33,103 nt of DNA. Origin: Acidobacteriota bacterium. GTDB taxonomy: Bacteria; Acidobacteriota; Vicinamibacteria; Vicinamibacterales; CAVVIG01. Below are positions 1 to 7,244 of the stretch, in pieces. The position numbers and the translations under genes are program-made. Under the pieces are notes generated by a model that was given only the letters and a program-made list of their open reading frames with translations, was not told the origin of the DNA and did not search any database. The stretch lies in NCBI GenBank assembly GCA_025463215.1, contig JAOBWF010000047.1, forward strand, positions 1-33,103, in the 5' to 3' direction. Numbering within the stretch: the first letter of the stretch is position 1; every line of letters begins with the position of its first letter.

Positions 1-530
1 GCACCAGGCTCGGCATCCAGAATCTCAAGGCCGGCATCGTCACGCGCGGCGTCCTCGTCGACATTCCGCGGCTGCGCAACGTCGCGTATCTCGAGCCGGG
101 GACCGCGATCTACGTCGAGGATCTCGAGGCGTGGGAAAAGAGATCGGGCGTGACCCTCGCGCCCGGCGACGCGCTCCTGCTTCGCACCGGGCGCTGGGCG
201 CGGAGGGCCGCCCTCGGGCCGTGGAACGTCGGCCAGAGCGCGGCCGGCCTGCACGCGTCGGTGGCGCCGTGGATCAAGGCGCGCGGCGTCGCGCTGCTCG
301 GCAGCGATGCCGCCGAAGACGTGACGCCGTCGCTCGTCGAAGGGGTCGCGCTGCCGATTCACACCCTGATGATCACGGCGCTCGGCGTCAACCTGCTCGA
401 CAACCAGGACCTCGAGGCGCTCGGCGACACCGCGGCGCGCCTGAACCGCTGGCAATTCATGCTGATGATCAACCCGATGCCGGTCGCCGGCGGCACCGGC
501 TTCCCGCTCAACGCCATCGCCATCTTCTAA
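1..530 (+). CDS. Cyclase family protein (kynurenine formamidase-like), 5' end missing
   Basis: The open frame enters from the left edge (first full codon at 3) and stops at TAA 528-530, leaving about 175 C-terminal residues. Visible segments such as GIVTRGVLVDIPRL, a long stretch on acid/base and chain contacts (PGDALLLRTGRW) and GVALLGSDAAED resemble the C-terminal half of the cyclase family (PF04199), metal-dependent hydrolases that open amide or ester bonds of small aromatic or cyclic compounds. The metal-binding HxGTHxD segment of this family lies nearer the N-terminus and is outside the window, so activity cannot be judged. An ATG at 131 and a GTG at 150 are internal and should not be used as starts. 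The cupin gene follows after 75 bases on the same strand. The family call is fairly firm; the substrate is unknown. Confidence 0.8.
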   Translation, partial: TRLGIQNLKAGIVTRGVLVDIPRLRNVAYLEPGTAIYVEDLEAWEKRSGVTLAPGDALLLRTGRWARRAALGPWNVGQSAAGLHASVAPWIKARGVALLGSDAAEDVTPSLVEGVALPIHTLMITALGVNLLDNQDLEALGDTAARLNRWQFMLMINPMPVAGGTGFPLNAIAIF

Positions 531-605
531 ACGGGGTCAGATCCGGATGTCCGCAAACCGCCGGCGTGGAATGCGAACATCGAGATCTGATCCCAGGAGC
601 TGCTC

Positions 606-1043
606 ATGCTGATGACCCGTCGAGATGCCGTCGCCGCGTTCGCGCTCTTTGCCGAGATGCTCGGTCCGACGCGCGCGGCGGACGCGCAGACCGCCCCCGC
701 CGCGCCGCGGCCGCCCGTGTTCGTCCACGATTTGCCGAACGTCTCGCTCGATGGCTGGGAGGTGACGGTCAGCCACGTCGACTATCCGCCGGGCCGCGTC
801 GGCGCGGTGCATCACCACGCCGGCTTCGTCCTGGCCTACGTGCTCGAAGGTTCGATCATCACCAAGGTCTCGGGACAGGGGGACGAGAAGACCTATAACA
901 CCGGCGAGATGTTCTACGAGCAACCGGGCGCGACCCACGAGGTCTCGAAGAATGCGAGCCAGACGGTGCCGGCGAAACTGCTGGCGATGATCTTCGCGAA
1001 GAAGGGCTCGACGCTGACGACGCCCGGGCGAGGTGAGCGATGA
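606..1043 (+). CDS. Single-domain cupin protein, probably exported
   Basis: A 145-residue protein whose core fits the cupin fold. Cupin motif 1 is seen as a histidine-rich VHHHAGFVLAYVLEG stretch near residues 69-83. Motif 2 is GEMFYEQPGATHEVSKN near residues 101-117, carrying the G-x6-P-G-x2-H pattern. Together these give the usual three-His/one-Glu metal site. The N-terminus (MTRRDAVAAFALFAEML then an Ala-rich DAQ) looks like a weak Tat- or Sec-type signal peptide. The ATG at 606 is chosen because AGGAG at 595-599 lies six bases upstream; an ATG at 612 is the alternative. The stop overlaps the next start in an ATGA (1040-1043), so it is co-translated with the SGNH-like gene. The substrate is not predictable; small cupins next to cyclases and dehydrogenases are often dioxygenases or isomerases, which is inference only. 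Confidence 0.82.
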   Translation: MLMTRRDAVAAFALFAEMLGPTRAADAQTAPAAPRPPVFVHDLPNVSLDGWEVTVSHVDYPPGRVGAVHHHAGFVLAYVLEGSIITKVSGQGDEKTYNTGEMFYEQPGATHEVSKNASQTVPAKLLAMIFAKKGSTLTTPGRGER

Positions 1044-1969
1044 AGGTCATGGCCGCGCTCGCCGCGGCAGTGATCCTGGCGTCGGGAGCCGCGGGCGCCG
1101 CCGGCGGCACGAGCCTGCTGTTCATCGGCAACAGTTTCCTCTTCGGCTATGGATCGCCGGTGCGCTTCTACCGCGCCGACACGGTCACCGATCTCAACCA
1201 CGAAGGCATCGGCGGCGTACCGGCGCTGTTCAAGTCGTTCACGCAGCAAGCCGGCCTCGACTACGACGTGGCACTCGAGACCCGCGGCGGGATGGGGCTC
1301 GACTTTCACCTCGCCGAAAAGCTGGCCGTAATCAACGCCCGCCCGTGGGACAAGGTGGTGATGCACGGCTATAGCACGCTCGACGCCGCCAAGCCGCGCG
1401 ACCCGGCCAAGCTGATCGCCACGAGCCGGCAGATGGCGGACGTTCTGCGCACGCGCAATCCGCACGTCGAGCTGTATCTCATGGCGACATGGTCGCGTGC
1501 CGACGAAACCTATCAGACGAGAGGCGCGTGGACCGGTCAGCCGATCGACGTCATGGCGCGCGACGTGCGCGCCGCCTACGACAAGGCCGCGGCGGCCGCG
1601 GCGGTGAAGACGGTGATCCCGGTTGGCGAAGCGTGGACCCGCGCGATGCAGACCGGCGTCGCCGACCGCAATCCGTACGACGGCATCGACGCCGGCAAAA
1701 TGAATCTCTGGACCTACGACAACTATCACGCCAGCACTTACGGCTACTACCTCGAGGCGCTCGTCATCTTCGGCAGCGTGACCGGCCGCGATCCGCGCGC
1801 GCTCGGCCAGAACGAGTGTTCGGCCTACGAGCTCGGCCTGTCGCGGGCGGAGGCCAAGGCGCTGCAGGACGTCGCCTTCGATCAACTCACCGCCACCGGC
1901 GCGGTCACGGCGGCGGATGCGGCGCCGGCCAAGGCCGGAAATCCGGACCGCTGCGTTGCCGCGCGATAG
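1040..1969 (+). CDS. Secreted SGNH/GDSL-like hydrolase, possibly non-catalytic
   Basis: A 309-residue protein with an N-terminal signal peptide (MKVMAALAAAVILASGAAGAAGG). The mature part opens with LLFIGNSFLFG; GNS at residues 30-32 matches block I of SGNH hydrolases, and DNYHAS near residue 228 matches the C-terminal D-x-x-H block that supplies the catalytic Asp and His. The intervening MHGYSTL stretch may correspond to the oxyanion blocks but is not a clear match. The family acts as esterase or lipase on carbohydrate or lipid esters, here probably in the periplasm. The start overlaps the cupin stop by four bases and the amidohydrolase starts five bases after its stop, so it sits inside an operon. 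The fold assignment is moderately sure; activity is inference. Confidence 0.72.
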   Translation: MKVMAALAAAVILASGAAGAAGGTSLLFIGNSFLFGYGSPVRFYRADTVTDLNHEGIGGVPALFKSFTQQAGLDYDVALETRGGMGLDFHLAEKLAVINARPWDKVVMHGYSTLDAAKPRDPAKLIATSRQMADVLRTRNPHVELYLMATWSRADETYQTRGAWTGQPIDVMARDVRAAYDKAAAAAAVKTVIPVGEAWTRAMQTGVADRNPYDGIDAGKMNLWTYDNYHASTYGYYLEALVIFGSVTGRDPRALGQNECSAYELGLSRAEAKALQDVAFDQLTATGAVTAADAAPAKAGNPDRCVAAR

Positions 1970-1973
1970 CCCG

Positions 1974-3155
1974 GTGACGCGACTCATCGTTCTCCTCATC
2001 CTGGTTGTCGGCGGCGTCTCCGCGTCGATGCAGACGCCCCGCCGCATCGTGATCGCGGCCGGCACCCTGTTGGACGGGCGCGGCCACATCACCCGCGACA
2101 CGCGGATCGTCGTCGAGGGCGGCACCATCGTGGCGATTGACGCGACCGCGTCACCGGTCGACTACGACCTCGGGCGCATGACGCTGATGCCCGGGTGGAT
2201 CGATACGCACGTCCACATGAACTGGCACTTCGACGCGAACGGCAAATCGGTCAGCGGTGGCGAACCGGCCGACGAAGCGGCGCTCGCCACCGCCGATGAC
2301 GCGTGGGCGACGCTGCAGGGGGGCTTCACGACCGTGCAGAGCGTCGGCGCGATGGTCGACCGCAGCGTCCGCGATCACATCAACCGCGGATTGCTGCCCG
2401 GCCCGCGGATCCTCACCTCGCTGCGCCAGATCCAGGATCGCAGCGGCGATCCCGCCGCGCTGCGCGCGCTGGTCCGGCAGACCAAGGCGGACGGCGCCGA
2501 CGTGATCAAGCTGTTCGCGACGACCGGGCTCGGCGCCGGCGGCAATCAAAGCATGTCGACCGAGCAGATTCAGGCGACCTGCGGCGAAGCCACGGCCGTC
2601 GGCCTCCGCAGCGTCGTGCATGCGATCGGCGATGCCGGCGCGCGTGCCGCGGTCGAGGCGGGCTGCACGGCGATCGAGCACGGCACCTTCGTCACCGATG
2701 CTACGCTCGACCTGATGGTTCGGCGCGGCACCTTCTTCGATCCGAACCTGCTCGTGCTGCACAACTATCTCGACAACCGCACCGGCTACACGTTCACGGC
2801 CGACGCGCTCGCCACGATCGAGAAAGGCATCGCTCCGACCCTCGACGTGCTGCGCCGCGCGCGGGCGAGGCGCGTCAAGATCGTGTTCGGAACCGACGCG
2901 GTCGCCGGCGCCCACGGCCGCAACGCCGAAGAGTTCGTCTATCGGGTCCGCGACGGCGGCGAGAGGCCGATGGATGCGCTCGTGAGCGCGGCCTCGATCG
3001 CGGCCGACAGCCTGCAGCTCGGCGATCACATCGGCACCGTCGCGCCCGGCTTCGACGCGGACCTCGTCGCGGTCGCCGGCGATCCGCTGACCGACATCAC
3101 GGCAGTGCGGCGCGTCGTGTTCGTAATGAAGGGCGGCAAGGTCATGCGGCACTGA
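1974..3155 (+). CDS. Secreted metal-dependent amidohydrolase (imidazolonepropionase/prolidase-like)
   Basis: A 393-residue protein starting at GTG 1974, directly before a hydrophobic signal peptide (MTRLIVLLILVVGGVSAS) and four bases after the upstream stop; the frame is open further upstream but that part lies in the previous gene. It shows the amidohydrolase metal sites in order: DTHVHMNW (His79, His81), a lysine in DVIKLFAT that is probably carboxylated, VVHAIGDAGA, IEHGTF, and GTDAVAG with the metal-binding Asp. The C-terminus GTVAPGFDADLVAVAGDPL is the usual small beta-sandwich domain of this superfamily. Relatives hydrolyse dipeptides, cyclic amides or hydantoins, and exported members are common in Acidobacteria. 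The substrate is unresolved. It belongs to the plus-strand operon with the cupin, SGNH and alcohol dehydrogenase genes. Confidence 0.88.
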   Translation: MTRLIVLLILVVGGVSASMQTPRRIVIAAGTLLDGRGHITRDTRIVVEGGTIVAIDATASPVDYDLGRMTLMPGWIDTHVHMNWHFDANGKSVSGGEPADEAALATADDAWATLQGGFTTVQSVGAMVDRSVRDHINRGLLPGPRILTSLRQIQDRSGDPAALRALVRQTKADGADVIKLFATTGLGAGGNQSMSTEQIQATCGEATAVGLRSVVHAIGDAGARAAVEAGCTAIEHGTFVTDATLDLMVRRGTFFDPNLLVLHNYLDNRTGYTFTADALATIEKGIAPTLDVLRRARARRVKIVFGTDAVAGAHGRNAEEFVYRVRDGGERPMDALVSAASIAADSLQLGDHIGTVAPGFDADLVAVAGDPLTDITAVRRVVFVMKGGKVMRH

Positions 3156-3219
3156 ACGCCTCGCTCCGGGAACAGGGTATGCACGCCGGCCGGTGACCTT
3201 CGACCCAGAGGAGGAACGA

Positions 3220-4371
3220 ATGCGAGCGATGGTGTACCGCGGACCCGGCCGGATCCGGATCGAAGAGAAAGACATCCCGCGAATCGAGCACCCCAACGAT
3301 GCGATCGTCCAGGTGACCTGCGCCGCCATCTGCGGCTCCGACCTGCACCTCTACCACGGCATGATGCCCGACCTGCGCGTCGGGCATACCTTCGGTCACG
3401 AATTCGTCGGCACCGTGCACGAGGTCGGCTCGTCGGTCGAGCACCTCACGGTCGGCGATCGAGTGCTCGTGCCCTTCAACATCTGCTGCGGCTCGTGCTT
3501 CTTCTGCGCCCGCGGGCTGTACAGCAACTGCCACAACGTCAACCCGAATGCGAGCGCGGTGGGCGGCATCTACGGCTACTCGCACACCTGCGGCGGCTAC
3601 GACGGCGGTCAGGCCGAGTTCGTGCGCGTGCCCTTCGCCGACGTCGGGCCGAGCAAGATTCCCGAGTGGATGGATGAAGAAGATGCGGTGCTGCTGACCG
3701 ACGCCTGCCCGACGGGGTATTTCGGCGCGCAGCTCGGCGAAATCCGCGAAGGGGACGTCGTTGCCGTGTTCGGCGCCGGTCCGGTCGGGCTGTTCGCGGC
3801 GAAATCCGCCTGGCTCATGGGCGCCGGTCGCGTCATCGTCGTCGATCACATCGATTACCGGCTCGAGTTCGCACGCCGGTTCGCGCACGCCGAAACCGTC
3901 AACTTCACGCAGGTCAACGACATCGTGCAGTGGATGAAGGAGACGACCGACTTTCTGGGGGCCGACGTCTGCATCGAGGCGGTCGGCGCCGAGGCCGACG
4001 GCGCGTTCTTCCAGCACGTCACCAGCGCCAAGTTCAAGCTGCAGGGGGGCTCGCCCGTGGCGCTGAACTGGTGCATCGACGCGGTCCGCAAGGGGGGCAA
4101 CGTCGCGGTGGTCGGCGCGTTCGGGCCGATGTTCAGCGCGGTCAAGTTCGGCGACGCGATGAACAAAGGGCTCACGATCCGCACCAACCAGTGTCCGGTG
4201 AAGCGGCAGTGGCCGCGGCTGTTCGAGCACGTCAAGAACGGCGTGCTGAAGCCGAGCGAGATCGTCACCCACCGCATTCCGCTCGACGAGATTGCCGAGG
4301 GCTACCACCTGATGTCGAACAAGCTGGACGGCTGCATCAAGCCGCTCGTCATTCCGACCCACGTGCACTGA
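3220..4371 (+). CDS. Zinc-dependent alcohol dehydrogenase, formaldehyde-dehydrogenase-like group
   Basis: A 383-residue medium-chain dehydrogenase. Catalytic zinc ligands are seen as AAICGSD (Cys38) and FGHEF (His60, Glu61). The structural zinc loop is complete, with Cys90, Cys93, Cys96 and Cys104 in NICCGSCFFCARGLYSNCHN. The NAD(P) Rossmann motif is VAVFGAGPVGLFAAKSA, followed by VIVVDHIDYRLEF with an acidic residue favouring NAD. The unusually long middle section (AVGGIYGYSHTCGGYDGGQAEFVRVP) is typical of glutathione-independent formaldehyde dehydrogenase-like and threonine dehydrogenase-like enzymes. ATG 3220 is chosen because AGAGGAGGA ends a few bases before it; an upstream GTG at 3193 has no such support. 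The next gene follows 17 bases later with its own ribosome binding site, suggesting co-expression. Confidence 0.92.
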   Translation: MRAMVYRGPGRIRIEEKDIPRIEHPNDAIVQVTCAAICGSDLHLYHGMMPDLRVGHTFGHEFVGTVHEVGSSVEHLTVGDRVLVPFNICCGSCFFCARGLYSNCHNVNPNASAVGGIYGYSHTCGGYDGGQAEFVRVPFADVGPSKIPEWMDEEDAVLLTDACPTGYFGAQLGEIREGDVVAVFGAGPVGLFAAKSAWLMGAGRVIVVDHIDYRLEFARRFAHAETVNFTQVNDIVQWMKETTDFLGADVCIEAVGAEADGAFFQHVTSAKFKLQGGSPVALNWCIDAVRKGGNVAVVGAFGPMFSAVKFGDAMNKGLTIRTNQCPVKRQWPRLFEHVKNGVLKPSEIVTHRIPLDEIAEGYHLMSNKLDGCIKPLVIPTHVH

Positions 4372-4388
4372 ACGAAAAGGAGACCACT

Positions 4389-4949
4389 GTGGCGTATACA
4401 CGAGAAAAGCCGCGCGTCGCTCCGCCGCGCGAAGAATTGCAGGCGAGAATTCCCGGCTGGGGCGTCGATCTCGATCCCGCCGATCGGCCGTCCTATCCGA
4501 AAGAACGGTTCGAAGACACCGGCGCGCACTGGGATTTTCCGGAGCGGCAACCGCAGCTGTATCCGCGCGAGAAGTCGACCGAGCACAAATTCATGACGCC
4601 GGTGTTCGGGACGGCACAGCCGCTGCGCGGCATGTCGGGCGCGATTCGGCGCTTCGCCTACACCTACAGCGAGGGACAGACCGCGCACTGGCTGCTGCTG
4701 CTCGCGGGCGATCGCGTCGACGTACTAGAAAGCCGCGTCGAAGCGGTGCTCAAAGGGCGGCCCGACAACGTCATCGCGGAAACCGGCGTGCTCAGTGAAT
4801 TGAAGAACCACGCCTACCGTACGCGATTCGGACAACACCGCGCCGATCTCAAGCATCAGCCGATCGACCTGGTGCTTTGGGCTGCACCCTATGCCGCAAT
4901 CGTCGGCGGCCTGTACTTCGCGGCCAGGACGATGCGGCGGATGGCGTGA
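4389..4949 (+). CDS. Conserved hypothetical protein with C-terminal membrane anchor
   Basis: A 186-residue protein that I cannot assign to a characterised family. It starts at GTG 4389, six bases after an AAGGAG (4377-4382). The first 75 residues are rich in Pro, Arg, Glu and aromatic residues (for example DFPERQPQLYPREKSTEHKF) and look extended. A central segment AHWLLLLAGDRVDVLESRVEAVL is amphipathic to hydrophobic, and the C-terminus LVLWAAPYAAIVGGLYFAARTMRRMA is one convincing membrane helix ending in positive charges. It has no signal peptide, so most of the chain may face the cytoplasm as a tail-anchored protein. Its position directly behind the alcohol dehydrogenase suggests a partner or membrane tether for that enzyme, which is inference. 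Confidence 0.8.
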   Translation: MAYTREKPRVAPPREELQARIPGWGVDLDPADRPSYPKERFEDTGAHWDFPERQPQLYPREKSTEHKFMTPVFGTAQPLRGMSGAIRRFAYTYSEGQTAHWLLLLAGDRVDVLESRVEAVLKGRPDNVIAETGVLSELKNHAYRTRFGQHRADLKHQPIDLVLWAAPYAAIVGGLYFAARTMRRMA

Positions 4950-5124
4950 CGCGGCCGGCTTGATCACGATCGGCGTTGGCCTCGCACGCGGCCGGCGCCG
5001 CTGACACTTTCGTGGTCCGCCGGCTTTTTCTGAAAGGCCACGGCCGCGGTCGGACCGGGAACGGCCGTGAAACGCGGCGCGGTGCCCGGCAACGTTCTTG
5101 TAGCGGTCTCGTGCGACGACCGCC
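4950..5124. other. Intergenic region, no clear signal
   Basis: This 175-base gap separates the end of the first plus-strand operon from the DUF4145-like gene. It contains repeated CGGCCGGC-like stretches and a short T-run near 5026-5030, but no convincing stem directly precedes the T-run. I see neither a clear promoter nor a Shine-Dalgarno sequence in front of the ATG at 5125. Confidence 0.5.
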
Positions 5125-5598
5125 ATGGCCCAACCCCTCATCGACAGCGATGTTGCACCAGCCCCGCGCTTTCTCACGCTGGACCGCCGCGTGCCCGAAC
5201 CGATCCGCCAATTGATCGACGAAGCCGACGGCTGCGCGAGCATGGCGTTCGCGGTCGGCGGCAGTTCGTGCGTGCGGCTCGCGCTGCGCAAGGCGTTCGA
5301 GCTCGACGCCCTCGACGCCGACGACTTTCACGCCGCGATCGTCGGCCTCGCCGAGAAGCATGGATCGGTCGCGCCGACGCTGTTCCAGGTGATCGAGCGG
5401 CTCGGCGCCGGCGACCAGCCGCTGGAGCTCGACGCGCTGCGCGCGCTGATTGCGACCTTCAAGGCCGCGCTCTACGAGATGTACGTGCTGGGGGAAGAGC
5501 GGCGCGAAACGCTCGCCTATCTATCCGAAATCCTGCAGGCGCTCGACGGCAACAAGATCGTCACCAAGCCGCGCGTGCAGCCGCGCCCGGCCCGCTGA
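5125..5598 (+). CDS. DUF4145-like small protein of unknown function
   Basis: A 157-residue, largely alpha-helical soluble protein. Residues 27-56 (containing LIDEADGCASMAFAVGG and RLALRKAFELD) resemble the core helix of DUF4145 domains, which usually read as a run of small residues ending in a conserved R-x-ALE-like motif. The C-terminal 50 residues form further helices (LEERRETLAYL-like) and a basic tail. DUF4145 domains occur as accessory parts of restriction and other nucleic-acid systems, but here the domain stands alone with no effector beside it, so no function can be inferred. No Shine-Dalgarno is seen before ATG 5125; the start is chosen because it is the first ATG in the frame with coding-like composition. 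It converges on the ribonuclease D gene with a 12-base gap. Confidence 0.68.
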   Translation: MAQPLIDSDVAPAPRFLTLDRRVPEPIRQLIDEADGCASMAFAVGGSSCVRLALRKAFELDALDADDFHAAIVGLAEKHGSVAPTLFQVIERLGAGDQPLELDALRALIATFKAALYEMYVLGEERRETLAYLSEILQALDGNKIVTKPRVQPRPAR

Positions 5599-5610
5599 TT
5601 CGGCCGCCCG

Positions 5611-6060
5611 CTATCGCGTCGGGCAGCCGCCTTCGATCGGCCGCCAGCCTTCGACGTCGATGCTGATCTGATCGGCGACCGGGCTGCCGCCGGGCGTGCC
5701 GCCGCCCATTCGCGGACCCGGCCCGACGCGGACACCCCCGCCGACGCCGACACCGCCAGGCGTGTATTGCCCTTTGCGGGTCAGGCCGGTGAGCTCGATC
5801 ATCGATCCTTCCTGCGCCTTGATCTCTGCAAGCATCTTCTTCGGACCGTTCATGCGGAAGTGCGTGCCCTCTGGCACGCTGACGCTCCCCGGCTCGTCCA
5901 CCGTCCGCCGGCCGGCGGTGAAGATGTAGCCTTTGGTGCAGCCGGGAATCGACACACGCATCGAGTCTTTCGGGACCGGCTTGCGTTCCTGCGCGGCGAC
6001 CGCGCCACCCAGCACGGCGAGCGTCGCGATGATCACCGCGATCGTCCGCAGCAGCGCCAC
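5611..6060 (-). CDS. Possible separate secreted protein starting inside the RNase D frame
   Basis: GTG 6060-6058, in the same frame as ribonuclease D, would begin a 149-residue protein MALLRTIAVIIATLAVLGG... with one Arg, a hydrophobic core and a good signal peptidase I site (AVAAQ). The mature part has VPKDSMRVSIPGC, a KMLAEIKAQEGSMIELTGLTRKGQ segment that could form a small beta-barrel, a glycine-rich linker, and a C-terminal QISIDVEGWRPIEGGC. Two cysteines could form a disulfide in the periplasm. I believe this is a separate family because RNase D proteins normally end around residue 372 here. Weakness: neither a Shine-Dalgarno nor a -10 hexamer lies immediately before this GTG. It shares its coordinates with the longer frame and is listed as an alternative, not an extra gene. 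Confidence 0.45.
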   Translation of the reverse strand: MALLRTIAVIIATLAVLGGAVAAQERKPVPKDSMRVSIPGCTKGYIFTAGRRTVDEPGSVSVPEGTHFRMNGPKKMLAEIKAQEGSMIELTGLTRKGQYTPGGVGVGGGVRVGPGPRMGGGTPGGSPVADQISIDVEGWRPIEGGCPTR

Positions 6061-7176
6061 GATTTCGGCGCCGTAGGTGTCGCGCCGCCACGGTCCGAAA
6101 TCGGCGATCGCCGCCAGCTCGCCGACCGAGCGCGGCGGCCGGCGCGCGAGGTCCCAGAGTGCGCTGCGCGGCAGGATCACGTCGGACTCGACGCCGCGTG
6201 CCTTCGCCCGTTCCTTGCGCCAGGTGTGCAGCCGGTCGTAGCGGTTCTGCACGGCGTCCGGCTCGCGTTCGATCTGCGGCGCCAGCGGCGCGGGCGCGTC
6301 GATCCCCTGCCGAATCGCCTCGAGCACACCGCGGCCGTGTCGCTGAATCTGATCGGGCGTCATTCCGGGAACGCCGTGCAGGTCTTCGGTACGTCGCGGC
6401 AACCGGCGAACCAGGTCCATCAGCGTCGCCTCCCCCATCACCTTGAACGGCGGACGATCGATCCGCTCGGCCTGCTGTTCGCGATAGGCGAACAGCGTCT
6501 GCAGGACGGCGGCTTGTGGCGGCGTCAGCTCGCGGGCGCCTTTGACCCGCCAGAACGCCTCGCGCACCGGCGCCGCGTGCTCCGGTTCGGGACGCAGCCG
6601 CGCGAGCCGGGCGAACTCCTCCTGCGCCTCCGGCAGCCGTCCGGCCGCGGTCAGCGCCTCGATCTGCTTGTCGCGCAGCGGCACCAGATAGTGCGTGTCC
6701 AGCCGCGCGTAATCGAGCTGCTCCGCGGTCAGCGGCCGCCGCTTCCAGTCCGCGCGCTGATACTTCTTGTTCATCGTCACTCCGAAGTGCGCGTCGAGAA
6801 TCGCCGCGAGGCCGACCTGCGGCCAGCCGAGCGTCCGCGCGGTGCTCATCGTGTCGAAGATATTGACGAAGTCGAACTGGTAATCGCGGCGCAGACACAG
6901 GAGGTCGTACTCGGCCGCGTGGAAGACCTTCTGCTGCGCCGGATTGGCGAAGAACGGCGCCAGCCGGCTCAGGTCGGGCAGCGCGAGCGGATCGACGATG
7001 TAGTCCGCGTCCGCCGTGGAGAACTGGATGAGGCAGACGCGCTCGCGGTACGCGTGGAGGCTGTTGGATTCGGTATCGACCGCGACCGCGTCACACACCG
7101 CGAGCGCGGCGACCAGTCGATCGAGGTTCTCGGCGTCAGCGATCAGGATCGGCGGCGGCAACGCGGCAGGAGACAT
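5611..7176 (-). CDS. rnd: Ribonuclease D, reading frame fused to a secreted-type C-terminal protein
   Basis: A 521-residue open frame from ATG 7176 to TAG 5611. Residues 1-200 are a DEDDy 3'-5' exoribonuclease: VAVDTESNSL (Asp34, Glu36), FHAAEYDLL (Asp91) and DYARLDTHYL (Tyr156, Asp160). HRDC-like helical domains follow (about 215-290 and 315-372). This accounts for a complete RNase D, which matures tRNA and other small RNAs in the cytoplasm. The frame then continues without a stop from Val373 into LLRTIAVIIATLAVLGG, a typical signal-peptide core ending AVAAQ, and 125 more residues with MRVSIPGCTKGYIFTAGRR and a Gly-rich tail. That part looks like an independent exported protein (see the separate entry). 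GATAAT at 7185-7190 is placed eight bases before the start. Whether the product is a fusion or two proteins cannot be settled from sequence. Confidence 0.85.
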   Translation of the reverse strand: MSPAALPPPILIADAENLDRLVAALAVCDAVAVDTESNSLHAYRERVCLIQFSTADADYIVDPLALPDLSRLAPFFANPAQQKVFHAAEYDLLCLRRDYQFDFVNIFDTMSTARTLGWPQVGLAAILDAHFGVTMNKKYQRADWKRRPLTAEQLDYARLDTHYLVPLRDKQIEALTAAGRLPEAQEEFARLARLRPEPEHAAPVREAFWRVKGARELTPPQAAVLQTLFAYREQQAERIDRPPFKVMGEATLMDLVRRLPRRTEDLHGVPGMTPDQIQRHGRGVLEAIRQGIDAPAPLAPQIEREPDAVQNRYDRLHTWRKERAKARGVESDVILPRSALWDLARRPPRSVGELAAIADFGPWRRDTYGAEIVALLRTIAVIIATLAVLGGAVAAQERKPVPKDSMRVSIPGCTKGYIFTAGRRTVDEPGSVSVPEGTHFRMNGPKKMLAEIKAQEGSMIELTGLTRKGQYTPGGVGVGGGVRVGPGPRMGGGTPGGSPVADQISIDVEGWRPIEGGCPTR

Positions 7177-7184
7177 GTGTGACC

Positions 7185-7190
7185 ATTATC
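7185..7190 (-). promoter_or_regulatory. -10 hexamer of leaderless-type promoter for rnd
   Basis: GATAAT on the minus strand, eight bases before ATG 7176, with no Shine-Dalgarno between. Transcription would start at or next to the start codon. No clear -35 is seen. Confidence 0.45.
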
Positions 7191-7244
7191 GGTCCTCGGG
7201 TCCGTTCACCGCCATCCGGTTTTGCGATGGGTGGCGCCTGGCGA

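Noticed and set aside
914-2128. Long open frames antisense to the left operon, and many similar ones across the window
   Set aside because: Arg-, Ala- and His-rich translations without motifs, mirroring well-supported genes on the opposite strand; expected in very GC-rich DNA.
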